NCBI RefSeq assembly: GCF_947623445.1
Contig: NC_135241.1
Coordinates: 2,420,501-2,484,500 of the forward strand
Source: Clavelina lepadiformis
Lineage: Eukaryota > Chordata > Ascidiacea > Aplousobranchia > Clavelinidae
Direction: 5' to 3'
Length of the DNA stretch: 64,000 nt
Both the position numbers and the translations under genes were made by a program. The notes beneath the pieces were generated by a model. It worked only from the letters and a program-made list of their open reading frames with translations. It was not told the DNA's origin and searched no databases. Positions 39,601-52,385 of the stretch are shown here, in pieces. How positions within the stretch are numbered: position 1 is the stretch's first letter; every line of letters starts with the position of its first letter.

Positions 39601-41069
39601 AGGGTTTCTCAACCAGGGCCGTAATTATGTATAGTAAGCAAACTAGGTATGAAGTTTATTGCTTGAACGCCGATTTCTAAACTTATTATAGCCTAAATCT
39701 AAATAAAAATTAAAGTGTTCAGTTTGCGACTTTACATCAAAATTTGTGTCCTTAAACGCACAATTTTTGTTAAAATTTGCCATATGTTCCAATTGGCCAC
39801 GCAGTGATATTGCACGGTATAAAATTTCACAAAAGGAAAATAATATTCCAACTAGGCCTATAACAGTATAAATGATTATTTGAAAATTGAATGCAGTAGC
39901 CTATTACAATTCATTCATTGATTTCTGCGTGTAGCGGTGATGAAAAAACAGTGTAAAACTGGTTAATAATAGCATGTGCTTAAGCTGCCTGCTTCCAATT
40001 GAAATAGGAAAATGCAAATTAGTTAAGCAGTTTATGTTTTATGGTTACAGAATTTGGAAAATGCTAGCGGTAACTTTGCTGCCAAAAAGTTCCAGCAATA
40101 GCCTATCCCCAATTCAGCTAAAAGTAGTTTGACAAATTTCAAAGAAAAGCTAACTATGGCTATTAGCTGATTAGTCACCAAAATTTAAAAATCGCAAGTT
40201 TTTAAATTGACAAGCAACAGTTTTAACATTAAATTATACTTGTATATGTAATTTTCCAACGCCCAAACTCTTACTAATTGCTGACTGTTGAAAATAAACT
40301 TCCTTTTACCTAATAAAACTAATTTAAAGTGTTACTTGAGCTTTCAATTTTTGTATCTGCATAATTATATAATTTTCCAACTTAGTCCTAGTGGGATTCA
40401 AACCTTCAATTAAATCCATTATAACATGTTAATCTTTTATGGTGAACACTAAACACACTGAACATGCGTGATCATACAGAGAAAGAGTAATAAATCATAA
40501 GATAAGAATCTCATAGCTAAGTCAATAGAATCATCAGTTTTTGCTTTCAGTAAACAGCGACTGGTGAAATAGCGTAGTCACTTTGTAAACAAAAACAACT
40601 TTGTTTAGTTTTTTTTCAAACTTCCATTTTTTACAAATCTTGAATGTAATATAAAATTTTTTTAAATATTATACTCGACAATATAATGTGTGTTTTATTT
40701 TTGTTATATTTATATTTTTTAACTTTCCTAATGATGTATATATAACAATTTATGCCAAGCCTAAACTAAACGGCGTAGTTTGTTAATTTTAGGATATGTA
40801 AGCTGTGAAATTATTAGTAACTACAGAGACTGAAGTAAATTATTTGGTACTTCTTCATACACTATAAATTGGTGTATTATTCCTCAGTTTCCATTTTTTT
40901 CTTTTAATTTTGGTTAGAGTATACATTGTTTCAAATTGTTGTCAATATTTGTAACTTTGTACTGTCTTAGGCTTTATACAATCATTTAGTAATTTCAAGT
41001 TATTATTAAACATTTAGTTTTTTATAGACCTAAAATAGATTTTGTGTTGCCAGGCGGGATTCAAAGATC
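36662..41069. other. No gene recognised between chitobiase and TMEM138, apart from a transposon
   Basis: Apart from the 37281-38491 element and its internal AG-rich microsatellite (about 37762-37793), no exon was recognised. A CAGGGTTTCTCAACCAGGG string at about 39600 resembles a solo hAT end with no partner found. The stretch 40545-40620 resembles 42600-42660 as a diverged direct repeat. Confidence 0.5.
37273..38499. mobile_element. hAT-like non-autonomous element with GGTACCGGTA-rich ends, about 1.2 kb
   Basis: The element is 37281-38491. The left end CAGAAGTGGGCA and right end TGCCCACCTATG are imperfect inverted repeats. The flanks GTAACGTA and CTAACATA match at 6 of 8 positions. Inside both ends are many GGTACCGGTAC, TTCGGTAC and GTACCGCGGTAC units in alternating orientation. 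The 71-codon frame at 37435-37650 shows no transposase feature. It is probably an internally deleted derivative of a larger element. Confidence 0.65.
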
Positions 41070-42385
41070 ATGGAAATTGTCAATTATTTTTTAATACTCA
41101 GTTTACAAGTTATGTTGCTTGTCTACGACATTATTATAAATGCCCTGGTAGATTTTATAAACCCTGCAAATGTTATTCAGCTAGTGTTGTTTATGTAAGT
41201 ATAGTATATTGTAGGTGTATTTTTATAGCTGTTCTTACAAGTAGGTTATTCAGTTAAAATACGTTTGATTTTATGAATGTGCTATATAGAAAGATTGCTA
41301 CTTTTGAGAATATAAATTTTTTTACAAATCTTGCCCAATATACTTCAGAAAAGCACCTGACGAATAAAGGAAATAGGGACTCGAGCTTTGACTAACTTTG
41401 TTAAAGGGATTAATAGAAAAGAATCAATTTTTCTATTATACTTGGTAATAATTGTGCTTTTTTGTGGTCAATCATGCATCTAAAAACTTATAAAGGCTGT
41501 GGCTTGAAATTGATTGCAAAAGTTGTACCTAGGAGAATGTTTAAAAGGGTTGTCAAGGTGTGCAATAGTTGGGTTCTGTATGATTCAGCAAGGCTGTAGT
41601 TAGTTTGAAGCAACTTAATCTACTGGCCTGTCATTGCATTGTCACTGGTTTTAAAATGTGCCTAAAGGAATCCTTTGCACAAGTAATAGTTGGCTGCGTG
41701 ACCTCTTTATAACTTCTTAGATGGTTTTCCTTCATCACACCACAAGCAGTGAACAGGAACAAGCATTATTAATGGTCTAACCAGTGGCTTGACCAGTGAT
41801 TTAACCAGTACTGTAGTTTACTGTATTGTTAAAAACCTTACTCACATCTGATTCATGATTCTGATTAACTGAAAGCAAGGTATTGTTTTCTTTTTAGCTT
41901 ACAAGACATTTGTCTGGTTTTCCAACTGATTGTTCTGTTTCTTGAACTCTTCAACACAACCATGTCACAGGCTGGTTTTATTACAGTCATGATTCGGAAA
42001 TTTCGAGTTACAATATTGGTAACCATTGCTTACCTTGGAATCTGCATAGCGCTCCATGTATGGACTTTAACGCTGAGGTAACTTACATATAATTTGTTTT
42101 TGAAAGTCGTGAAGCTATTTACTGACAATGTTGCAATCTAAATGAGATTTTTTTGATTGAAATAAAAAATGTAATCTCATTTTAAATGACGTGTACTTGC
42201 TATATAGATGGGATGATACAAGCTTTTTCCTATGGGGTATTCCTGGGTACTCAGTGTTCTACATAATACAAAGAGGATGGTCTCCATTTTACTATTACTA
42301 CTATAAAAGAACTGCACTACGTCTTGGAGATTCGAAATTTTATGGTAGCCTTGATGGGCTAAGGAATCGCATGTCACCTCATTGA
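41070..42385 (+). CDS. TMEM138: TMEM138, ciliary tetraspan membrane protein (160 aa, 3 exons)
   Basis: Exons 41070-41194, 41898-42077 and 42208-42385 join in phases 2 and 2 with good GT/AG sites into 160 aa, close to the usual 162. Four hydrophobic segments are visible: about 5-25, 36-60, 80-98 and 112-130. Family signatures include NPANVIQLVLFILQDI, the CIALHVWTLTLRW stretch, and YYKRTALRLGDSKFY near the C-terminus. TMEM138 acts in transport of proteins to primary cilia, and human mutations cause Joubert syndrome. The start is the ATG immediately before the first transmembrane segment. In mammals it lies beside TMEM216; no TMEM216 was recognised here. The exons are short and in different frames, so the gene is easily missed by open-frame scans. 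Confidence 0.95.
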
Positions 42386-43669
42386 ACTATTCTGCATTGT
42401 CGAGCAGATTTTTCAGACTACTATTCCTGTTTGTTGAGGTGTTCTGTATCAAATGGCATCTGTAGCAGACGTTGGATGATTTTAATCACTGTGACTTCTA
42501 TTTTTTTATATGCTACTGGTGCTTAAGTTGAAACATTATCTGCTTACAGACTGGGCTATGGTGCCAGTTGTAGACTTGCTGAGCACACCTTTGTTGCTTT
42601 TGGTAAACAGTGGCCAGTGAAATGGTCTGGTCACTTTGTAAAGAAAAAGATTTTATATTTTTGTTCCAAAGTTTTTTTTACAAGACAGGTTTAAATGTGC
42701 TATCAAATATTATCTCTACTGGTGTTAATTTTTCTACACCAGTTAACTTTTCCAGTTTTGCAGTATTTTGTACAGGAATATTTTATATGTTAACAATCTT
42801 TATGCACAGTATTGGCTGGGATTGCTGACTTCTAATAAAACTCTTTCTACTTTTAAACCTGAACGACCTTTGCTGCACTTTTAGTATTGCTTCTATGCTT
42901 GTTATTGCAAGCCAAATGACACAAATATACTGCAGAATTTTGTAACATTGACATTTACAAAGGCGAGCGCGTTGTGAAGTACAAGAATTTTTAAAGCTGT
43001 CAAGCACCGTCAGACGCCAAATAGAAAACAATAACAAAATAGTTTTTTCTATGGAAACTAATATTATCTTCAAAATTTGTTAATTTCTTCTTAAATTATT
43101 TACAAAAATCTTAACAAAACACTTTGACACTATTAATAATAATTAAAAACGGAAAGCGTTGGTACTGTACTGCTATGACGAAAGACGATTTGAAATTTGC
43201 ACATTATTACGCAGATACTATGAACAAATACTTTGGGCGTGGGCCGGTATCGTCTTTTATTATCAAAAGGACAGGGAATAAGTAAAAGATATAATCAAAA
43301 CTTGAAGAACAGTAATATTTACAAGATTCAAGTTCTCATCAGCCAAAACTGGTTTATCTTTAAAGCCAAAGAATGTTAATTTTAAGTAATCAGCGTTTTG
43401 CTTGAAATGCCTTTTCGGTAGATGGAGTTTGAACTTTCTGCTACGTGGTCCCGGTAAAGTTTGAAGTTTTTAAAAAAATATTTGGCCTCTCGCTGGGTGG
43501 AGGTAGCGGGTTAGTCTTGAAAGAAAAAGCGAAAATAACAAAGGGGATTTGTAAACAGAATTGAAAATTACCGAAAATAATACGCATGTATAACCGCACG
43601 TTCGAAACAGCACGTTCCTGGTAGTTACGTCACAACAAGTGCATGCGACGTAACAATTAGAGTGGCCAT
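42386..43669. other. No further gene recognised: TMEM138 and SERT-like 3' flanks
   Basis: The two genes converge here. The interval should hold the TMEM138 3' untranslated region and that of the transporter. At 42600-42660 a run around GTAAACAGTGGCCAGTGAAATGG resembles 40545-40620. Nothing else was recognised. Confidence 0.5.
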
Positions 43670-46600
43670 TCATTCCGGAACGGTGGTCATCGCCAGTGAT
43701 TCTCGGGGCAGCCCTTGGCCACCCACTTCAGGCTTCGTTAAGACGAAACAACGCTGCGTGCAAACAAAATTTAGCAAGACACGAAATATTTTTATCTCCG
43801 AAAACAATTTTGCATCACATTTCGACACAGTCTTATAACTTATAACCTTAAACCTATTTCATCACAGCTAAAAATACAAATATGTTAGCGAGGTCATTTA
43901 ATCGATCACAGTGTCTTCAAGAAACAGGTAATCTCGCAACTTGCAAAGCTTCATTACCTGACGAGGTGACCCTGTTTCAAAACAGTACCGGTAGATGGCG
44001 TAGACGGGTACAAGAATGACCGACGAAAGAGTAATGAGCCAACCCACCGCTGTCGACCAATCAGGAAAAACTTGGCCGTCATACGCCAGATTTGATGACG
44101 TTGCAAAACCCATTATGATCATAAACTGTTAAAGAAACAGGTATGTTATACTTACTGCAACTATTTCGGAATACAGTATAAAGTCAGCGTATTTTCTACT
44201 CTGTGATATCACAAAAAAATTAAAGTAGCGTAAATTCTCTGAACTACGGTAAGCTACATCGTATAAACGAAAGTAATCCAATTGCACTGCATTGTGTGTT
44301 ATTACAAGTATACGAAGTTATGATCAACGCACAAATTGTGAAAAAATTACAGAAAATTTAATCTTTTTAATGCGCAGAAAAGTTGGGAAAACGATTTAAC
44401 CCGAGGTATGTAACTTCAGCTCCATAAACGTCACCAATAACAGCAGCCTAAGTACCAGTAATATTTGTTTCACGTCAGTCAGGCAAAACTATGCATTAGG
44501 GCCTACACCTAAGTAGGAAACCGCTTAGTGCTCAGGGATCATTTCGACTTGCACTTAAAGGCCATATATGTCAATACCAGAAAACAGTACAACAGAGTTT
44601 TTGTTATAAGTTTCTCTTCCTCTTTATGGCTCGTTAGGTCAGATCAGTCTTATGGTAATACCTCGGAACGTTAAAGCTGTGCGATAATAGAACAGAAAAC
44701 ATGATCTTTATCCGATTGCGTTTTACTGGTCAACGCGAATCGGGTCAGATTTCAGATTTTGCTGCATTTTTGCAATCCATGACACTTTTTCGCCAACGCG
44801 TTTTACGCTTTCCTTTCAGCCTAGACTAAATACGTTTTTGATTTCATTGAATATTTGTAGTGTGGGCAATCAGTAATTTACGCTTATTTTAATCTAGTGT
44901 GAATTTTAAAGTTAAGTTGTATTTAAGATGTAACCTTAGGAACAAAAACGGCTCATGGCGTCAATTGAAGGTGTGCATGCCACGAAACAAAGTTTTGCGC
45001 GCTTTACATGAAATATACCATGAACATGATAAACAAACAAAGTACACATTAACATGATCCAAAAACAGACAAAGACACCTACTGCCAAAAAAATAGGGCT
45101 GATGTACTTCCAACAAATTCTCCAAAATATTCCAGGGCCAAACCCTAACATAGCTTGGACGTCACCGCATAATCGATCAATACCTGACAAAACAATTGAC
45201 TTAATGTGTTGAAATAGTGCGGTTACAAGCAACAATTAAAAATCTTACGTAAGCGTTTAACCAGCCAATAGATAAGACCAATACACCACTGGCTGTCTTT
45301 TACAGTTTACAAAAACTTTACAAAAAGTTTATCATTCAGGGTCTCACCGTAAAACCAACTGACAGAGATGGCTTCCAACAGAACAAACGTCATAATAGCT
45401 GACCCTGCAGCGTAGGCTTCGAGCAAAGTCACCAAATAAGCACCCCCTTGCGTCGTGGTTGAAATGGCGAAGAGAAAGCTTCCGGATAAAAATACGAGCA
45501 CAAACTTTTCCCGATTTTTTCCGACTTTTTCGGGAAATTCGTCAGCAGCTCCAGTGATGACAGCCTCCAAACCTCCAAACTAATTATTTTTAAAAAAATC
45601 GGCAAAATGTGGAAATATATTTCGAAATATTAGGCTATGCATAAATAAAGAAACGCGACTTCAAAAGATTCCATAACTGTAATCATAGGTATATACAACG
45701 TAGTGAGCATCCGATTATTACGTCACAAAAGTAACAAACCGAGCTATCCAATCCGAGCGTGATAATCATGAGAAAGAAGATTATGGAGAAAAACACGGAA
45801 CCGTCAAAAGTGGTCAAAGCTTGCCCGAGCACAACAAACAGCAGCCCCACGCCTAAACAAGCAGGTAGTAGTGACTGTTCTCGGCTAGTTCAAAGGAATA
45901 CACGTTAATAAAAGAAGAGCATCGTTAACTGGTGTAAATACAGATTAACTTCTGCGTAGGGATAACTTCAACTAGTCTAGTTTCTCATTTTACCGAAAGG
46001 ATTTTTGATTATTTACACAACGGATGAACTCATTATTTGTCTTGTTTAGTAGGTTTCTTGGCTAATAACATTATGATAAATACATAATTATTCCTGGCAA
46101 AGTTTTGTTTTATGAGTCTATAGAAATACCGCTTTCGGTAAATGAGTGAAGTTTTTGAAAATTTATGAAACTTACCAAGATACAGTAAAAATAAACAAAA
46201 TTTTTAGTATTTAGCTAATAAATTAGAGTATTCTATGCTTCAATTATAAAGAGATTGGAAACAAATATTCAATACTTCGATCGTAAATGACGAGTAACGC
46301 AAAATTCTGGAAAAAGCAAATAAAAACCGCCCACGTTAATCGATCAGGCAATACACATTGACAAACTCTATAAGCGGGGCTCAAGCACAGAGTCCATTAT
46401 ACCAACTATCAGGCCTTACCCGGCGTCGTTACTTCTTCTATGTTGGTTTTATGCAGAAGGTGCGCCATATATCCCATGAATGAGAAGACAACAAAACCGG
46501 CCATGAAACTTGTCAGGCAGTTTATCACGCTAGTTATGATTGCGTCTCTGTTATGTCATAAAAAGTAGTGTTTACATAAAACTAACTATAGGAAGAGCCA

Positions 46601-49345
46601 ATGTTAAAGTTTGTAGATTATAGCTTATTTATATAACTTTACAGTCTATGATAGTTAAAATTTAGAAAGTTTTCAGAAATGCTTTTTGTTAATGAACCTG
46701 TAGCAGTTATTGTCAAAGCGATTATAACTTGACAAAGCGATGAGAGTCCCAAATCCTGGTCCCAGTGAGAAGAAAACCTGAAAAGGAGGTAGTTGTTGTG
46801 ATTAGGCTCAATTGATCTTCCACCACTGTGTAAGTAAAATCGTCCAAAGGTTTTTTTAATGCTATAACCATGTAAGATGATTTAATTTAAACGAAGTAGG
46901 TTGTTACCTGTGTTGCCGCCTCTAACCAAACGCCAGGCCGAGCGAGATAGTGCCACCTGGGAGTCAAATAATACCTGATTCCTAATCCAGCCCCCGGTAA
47001 AGTAACCCCTCTTATCAGTAAAATAAAGAGAACCACGTAGGGAAGAGTGGCCGTGACCCATACCGCCTTAAAATAGTTTTGGTTACCTTAAACAAATACA
47101 TCAATGTTGTGGTATAGCCGTACTTGCTGTGCTGTGGTATGGGCATTATTAAACAATTTTTTGCACTAAGCGTAGTTGGTGCCGTTGATATAATTACCGT
47201 ACATGAAACTCATCAAAGGTGTACAAGCCAATTTTGTACCTTTCCGGAAGACCTGACTCCCTTCCATAAGCAAAAGTAGAGAATGACGTAGACGATGAAT
47301 AAACAAGCGACGATCTGCCATCTTGGAGTGCCGAGGTCACCGATACCGCTTGACTTGTATAACTCCAGTACGTGACGCCTGCACAAAATCATTCCAAACA
47401 TCAAGCTCATGATATGTTGTATTGACGAACTGACAGAGATAAGTTACTGAAGTCAGTGGAGCTTGTATTGTCATTAAAAAAGATTCGACCGTTCATGTCT
47501 TTACTCGAAAAATTGATGCGCTGGGGACTCAGAAGAGTTCGACCACGACATGTTATGAGCAGACGCGTTGATTTGATCCAGGCAGTTTTCATTCGCCCAG
47601 GCTGGATCACAGCGACTCCAAGGCAACTCAGACGCAAATGAACTGAAACGATACAAGGTCATCGTGGTCCTAGGTTATACCGTTGTAACCTATTTATACG
47701 CCAGCTTGCACCATATAAGTTACGGGGAAACATGTAACGTTTACCATTGTTCACGTTACCATTGTTACCATTGTTACCATTGTTCACGTACGCACCAACG
47801 ACATAATCATTAATGAGAAAAGAAGCTTAAAAGATAAAAATTAGACAGAGGTATAAATTAGAAGTAGAATAGAAGATAAAAATTGGCCAGAGTCGGTTAA
47901 CTCTGGCCACTCCTGCGCGTGAGTAAACATACCTGTATAAATAGTAAACTGCCCAAGCTATGACCGTGTTATAATAGCTTGATACATACAACGCCATCAG
48001 ACATATGCCAAAACCGACACCTGAAATTACAGCAACGTGAAACCAAAACTCGATTCAATTCCGCAATTAGATTAACACAAGCCTAAAACTCTCTAATAGA
48101 AAATTCCTATCCATACCTTTAAAAATGGGACAAATCTTCCTCCAAATAGAAATGCATCCTGACCGATGGTATTGCCCCAGGATTACCTCCAAATAGAATA
48201 AGGGAATTCCCCCGAATATGACCATCAGAAAATACGGAATAAGAAAAGCTCCTGCGCCGTTAACAAAATAAATGATTAACCGAAAAAAAGGTGTCTTTTT
48301 TCAAGGGTAAAACCGCCGCCAGCAGAAACTACTCCATATATTCATCGTTGTTTCATAAAAAAAAACAGTAACCGACTTTTTCCGGAAAACTTATTCATAA
48401 CTTATATACCGTTAGTCCAAGTAAAAATTGAAAAAGCATTCTTATTTACATCGGCCACATTTTCTTTTCTGCTGAGCTAGTCTTAAAGATTACATACATT
48501 AACTTGTCTAATCATGTTAAAACTTTTGCATTTGGTTTCACTCAATGTCACATAATTAACGGAAAGCAGCGTTTTTTGACGCTTTCTCAGTGAACTTGGA
48601 TGTAAATAAATTCATGGTTAGTTAAGAAACTCAATAAAAAAAACATCTTACTAAGTTATTGTGACCTAATTCAATAGAAATAAGCCGGGCAAAGTAATGG
48701 ACTAAAAGCTGCAAGACAAAGTTTCTTATAAAAGGTATTAGTGAAATACCGTACATAAACAAATAGGCGAACAAATATAGTGCATTTTTTGCTTGGGATC
48801 TTATAAATTGCTTTCTGATTTAGCCAATGGTTTATTCTTGCATTGGGCTGTAAAACACTAACAGACTGAAGTAGTTATGGGTCTGGTCAGTGAGCATCGC
48901 CTTGAAACCATCCGTTAACTATTTTTAGAATCATATGATAAACCCAAACTGCAGAGACGTAACTGTTTAAAAATGTGTCAAACGCCGATTTGTTAAACAT
49001 CCGAAGCTTTATTTGTGTGTTAAAAAGCAAAAAGAAATAAAAATTCTTGCACAAACCTCCGCCATTTTTAAAGCAAATATATGGGAATCTCCACACGTTG
49101 CCTAAATCTACAGCGAACCCAACGATGGCCAAAAGAAACTCAAACTTTCGACCCCAAGTTTCACGCTGATCATTCACAGAATCTGTTTTGGTTGTTACGT
49201 AAATTTTACCGTCTTCTAAAAACGTTTCCGATTCTTTTAATCCATTGCCGTTGCAATCATTTTTGTGCGGGCCTTCTTTATTTTCTGAGATGTCGATGGA
49301 TTTACTTTTTATTTGACCCATTTTAAATCCTATTGTTGTTTGCAA
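43670..49345 (-). CDS. SLC6A4: Sodium-dependent serotonin-type monoamine transporter (SLC6), 617 aa, 13 exons
   Basis: Exons: 49057-49345, 48117-48251, 47933-48020, 47505-47642, 47240-47378, 46908-47066, 46698-46777, 46420-46547, 45740-45852, 45348-45579, 45083-45183, 43958-44125, 43670-43753. They total 1,854 nt with all phases matching. The protein should couple Na+ and Cl- gradients to monoamine uptake at the plasma membrane. TM1 has [16 protein letters not shown], with D80 the amine-binding Asp of monoamine carriers. Other family marks are [33 protein letters not shown] and [17 protein letters not shown]. The large second extracellular loop has two Cys and N-glycosylation sites (NAS, NMS, NSS). 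[11 protein letters not shown] and LLEAYAAG...VSWFYG favour SERT over DAT or NET. M9 is an alternative start. The final 27-codon exon is inferred from its acceptor and an LTKP motif; without it the frame ends shortly after residue 589. Confidence 0.9.
47736..47787. repeat. Short tandem repeat in a transporter intron
   Basis: Four to five copies of a TTACCATTG unit, some as TTCACGTTACCATTG, form a short tandem array between the extracellular-loop exon and the preceding transmembrane exon. Confidence 0.8.
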
Positions 49346-51099
49346 AAGACTACAGTATGTGTCCTATGCAAGTTCCTATTCATGAAAAGTAAAGTTTTAT
49401 CGTTGGCTGACTAATAAAGAATTGGACGCTTACTGCACAACAAGAGTGCCTGTCGTGTCTATCACGCCGACTGCTCAGTATCTGCTTTACTGCAGGCCTT
49501 GCCAAAGTCTGCTGTAGAAGAACTGGAAGTCAGGCAACTTGCAGCTTTATTAAGTGACCAAGAACTTCGCAAGATATCACTGCTGACTGGAATGCATTAT
49601 AGACATATCCGATTCCAACAGCATTTCGGTATAATTAAGCAGGTGCGTCGACAAAACTTTACCTTAAATAAGCTTATAGTTTTCGTAATTAATCCACCTT
49701 TTGTGTTGGCGCAAATTAAGCAGGCTGTTTGTACATGACTGCGCACCTGTTGAAATAAGCGCCAGCCACCAATATAAAACGTTCTTTGTTCTTTACATTC
49801 CAGTATGGATTATAGGTTGTCGTATCAAGAAAATCTGCATGATTGTACGTGATTTAAGCCCGCGACAAATTTACACCGAAAGGTCGAGCCACATAGTCTG
49901 GAAGATTTGAATATCTCCCTGTCTACCGAGCCGCAGGCGACAATGGCTAGAAGTTAGGCGTACTGCTGACATGTAGTCGCTACATGCGGTCACCGCAAAC
50001 GTCTGCGAATCCTCATCTGGGCCTGTAAAACTTGCAATAACACACATGCGTGCGCTTCTTATAAGGGTTCGCCTTGGACTGAATTCTACCAATAATGTGA
50101 AATGCAACGATTCTGTTCATATTGTTGCAGTTTGGCCGGGGCCAAAGCAACCGGTATCCACTTTGTTACAAAGCACTTGTCATGACAGCACGACTTCGTA
50201 GAAGCTGTCAATCAGGTACCAACCATCGAGACGTAATAAAGATCACCGAATACCTTTCAATTGTATAGTGCAGTCGTAACTTTTAAGAGTTTGACTTGAT
50301 TCGTAATGATTCCAATCTTATTATAAAAATCAACATTATGCCTTTGAAACAGACTGATTTCGGTGCTGTTGCATTTATGTATCAAAGCTCGAAATACCTA
50401 CTCGCTATAAAAACTGTTTTCCATCTAAGCAACGCCATCTATTTACCGCCGCTGGGTTTGGTAATCATGTTGCGTATGAAATTATGTGTACCTTGATTAA
50501 TGGATAACTAAAACCGTAAACATTCGTAAATTGTGACGTCACAATAGATTGCGCCAGCCACGCCAAACAGGTCATATTGTTGATCGTTTTCAGAAGAAAG
50601 TTGACTTCGCGATGCAAATTGCTGCAATGTCTCGTACTGCCAGTTTTCAACATCATGACTTCCGTGGACCTGGTTTTTATGTAAGTCTTGCAAGTGATGG
50701 TAACTTTGCCACATCTATTTGTACAGCTGTATACAGCCACAGAGCGTTATTTGATATAGTGATCAAGTAGTGGTTTTACGATGTAAGTTTAGCACTTTGG
50801 CAGCTGTTTTGCTATGGATGGTTTGATTGCCGCAGCCAATGAAGTATGTTGCCGTTCGAAATGTGCAGGAATATCTTGAGAAAATGGCGTACTCGTGCAT
50901 TCTACCGCCATTCAACTACCAGTGGAGCTTCAAAGATCTCCGTCGTGTGTGACCTTAACTTACCAATCGACACGCTAAGGACATTAAATTAAAAGAATTT
51001 TCGCTAAAAAAATGCCGACGAGAATCCTGGGTAATCCATGTTCTTGGAAACGTGCCTAAGCAAAAGATTTAAAAGTCGTATAGACAAAATTAGACTTAC
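49346..51099. other. No exon recognised between the proximal and distal TM1 exons
   Basis: This interval should hold the proximal promoter and the distal isoform's intron. It was checked for copies of the downstream SLC6 exons and none was seen. One TGACGTCA is at 50534-50541. The short open frames here have no family features. Confidence 0.5.
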
Positions 51100-51262
51100 C
51101 ACCGCCGTTCTTGAAACAAATGTAGGGAAATCTCCAGACATTTCCGAGGTCGACCGCAAACCCAATAAGAGAAAGCAGGAACTCGAATTTCTTGCCCCAT
51201 TGCTCCCGTTTCAAAGACGAACTTCCCATTTTGGGGATGAATCGACGGTCACCATTGCCAGC
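51100..51262 (-). CDS. Second TM1-encoding 5' exon of the SERT-like gene
   Basis: This exon has an acceptor TTTTCAG at its 5' side and a donor GGTG followed by GTAAGT. It encodes a short hydrophilic lead ending [12 protein letters not shown], then [21 protein letters not shown]. That core is almost identical to the proximal exon (49057-49345), and it ends in the same phase 1, so it can splice straight to the shared exon at 48117-48251. No further SLC6 exon lies between the two TM1 exons. It is therefore best explained as an alternative first (or near-first) coding exon from a distal promoter, or as a partial tandem duplicate. An in-frame ATG (Met-Gly-Ser-Ser-Ser) inside it could serve as its own start. 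Confidence 0.85.
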
Positions 51263-52063
51263 CTGAAAACATCAGCATCGTTGAAAATCATGTCAGAAGC
51301 TCTGATCAAATCCAACGCGAGACATATATCTCAACGAAAACATATGCTTTCAGATTTTGAATGAACGTGACCCGAATAAAAGATGTGAAAAGGTTACAAA
51401 CATAAGCCGCTGCTTATATGAGACGTCAGCAAATAGGCATAAAGTGATTACCGAAAAGCTTATTACGAAAGGTAATTTTAAAGTCACGTTAAAACAATTC
51501 AATCAGTATTTTCTCAACATACAGTCTAGGCCTACGTCTACTAGTTCGTTGATTGTCGGTTTTAGTGGCAGCAACCAACACGCGCCAAAAGTGATGGTTG
51601 ACGACTTTGCCTCATGCAAACACCTTAGACCCAAGAAGCGTAGCCTACATATACGTACCAGAACAAGGCCATATGTGCTGGATGAATTTGGCAGGCTGTC
51701 AGTAGTCATCGTACTTTCCAGTCTTCCACGCGTGATGCCTGCAAGTGTGAAATGTTGTTTAATGGAGCATTGCGATTCCTGTAATTTAAGAACTTAACTA
51801 AACCATGTCGCATGAAGGCATTTGGTCAGAAACATTCCTCCAGAGACATTTTTGAAATGTGTTGGTAACTGCGGTTTAGGAAAATATTTCGGGGATGATT
51901 CACACTGTAAAGGTCAAACGACGAAATGTGTGCGCTTAACTTTAATTCACATGACTCCCAGGCATTGCCGGTTTAGCCGGTATTAATAGGCTACATAGAT
52001 ACAGAGATAGAGCGCGTTACACATCGAAGCCATCACTTGTACAAATTTAAACAGTTTTCTTAC

Positions 52064-52385
52064 CCATCCCGTTCGATCCCTGGCTGCTTCTTTTTCTACC
52101 GGGATATTTCACCGTATCCCCTGCGCTTGGGGGACCTAATCCGTAGCCGGACACTCTCCGTTTAGGGGCTTCCCCGTTCTCCTTCAACAGTGTCTTGACG
52201 TCTCCTTTGTCGTTAATTGACGGATAAGTTTCCTTCGTTTGTCGATGAGTTTCTAAATTGCCTGGACAGCTTAACAAGCTGGTCTTTCTGGAGCTTCTCT
52301 TAACCGGAGGCTGATCTTCGATTTCGAATCTGTCCCAGTGTTCTGGGTCTGTCTTTTCGTCATTGTTCGCTGTTTTGCTCTCCAT
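52064..52385 (-). CDS. Candidate N-terminal exon of the distal transporter isoform
   Basis: An open frame starts with ATG at 52385 and reaches a GTAAGA donor after codon 107 plus one base. It encodes a hydrophilic, charged segment (opening MESKTANNDEKTDPEHWDRF) of the kind seen in cytoplasmic N-termini of monoamine transporters. It lies about 0.8 kb upstream of the distal TM1 exon on the same strand. Joining it directly to that exon is out of phase (phase 1 donor, phase 0 acceptor) and gives a stop within four codons. Either an intermediate exon is missing or this exon belongs elsewhere. Confidence 0.5.

Noticed and set aside
39599..39620. A complete hAT element starting CAGGGTTTCTCAACC
   Set aside because: No matching inverted end or target duplication was found downstream.
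48887..49056. Extension of the proximal SERT exon past GGG to the stop at 48887
   Set aside because: The GTTTGT donor at 49056 restores the conserved NGGGAFLIPY sequence; the extension is intron.
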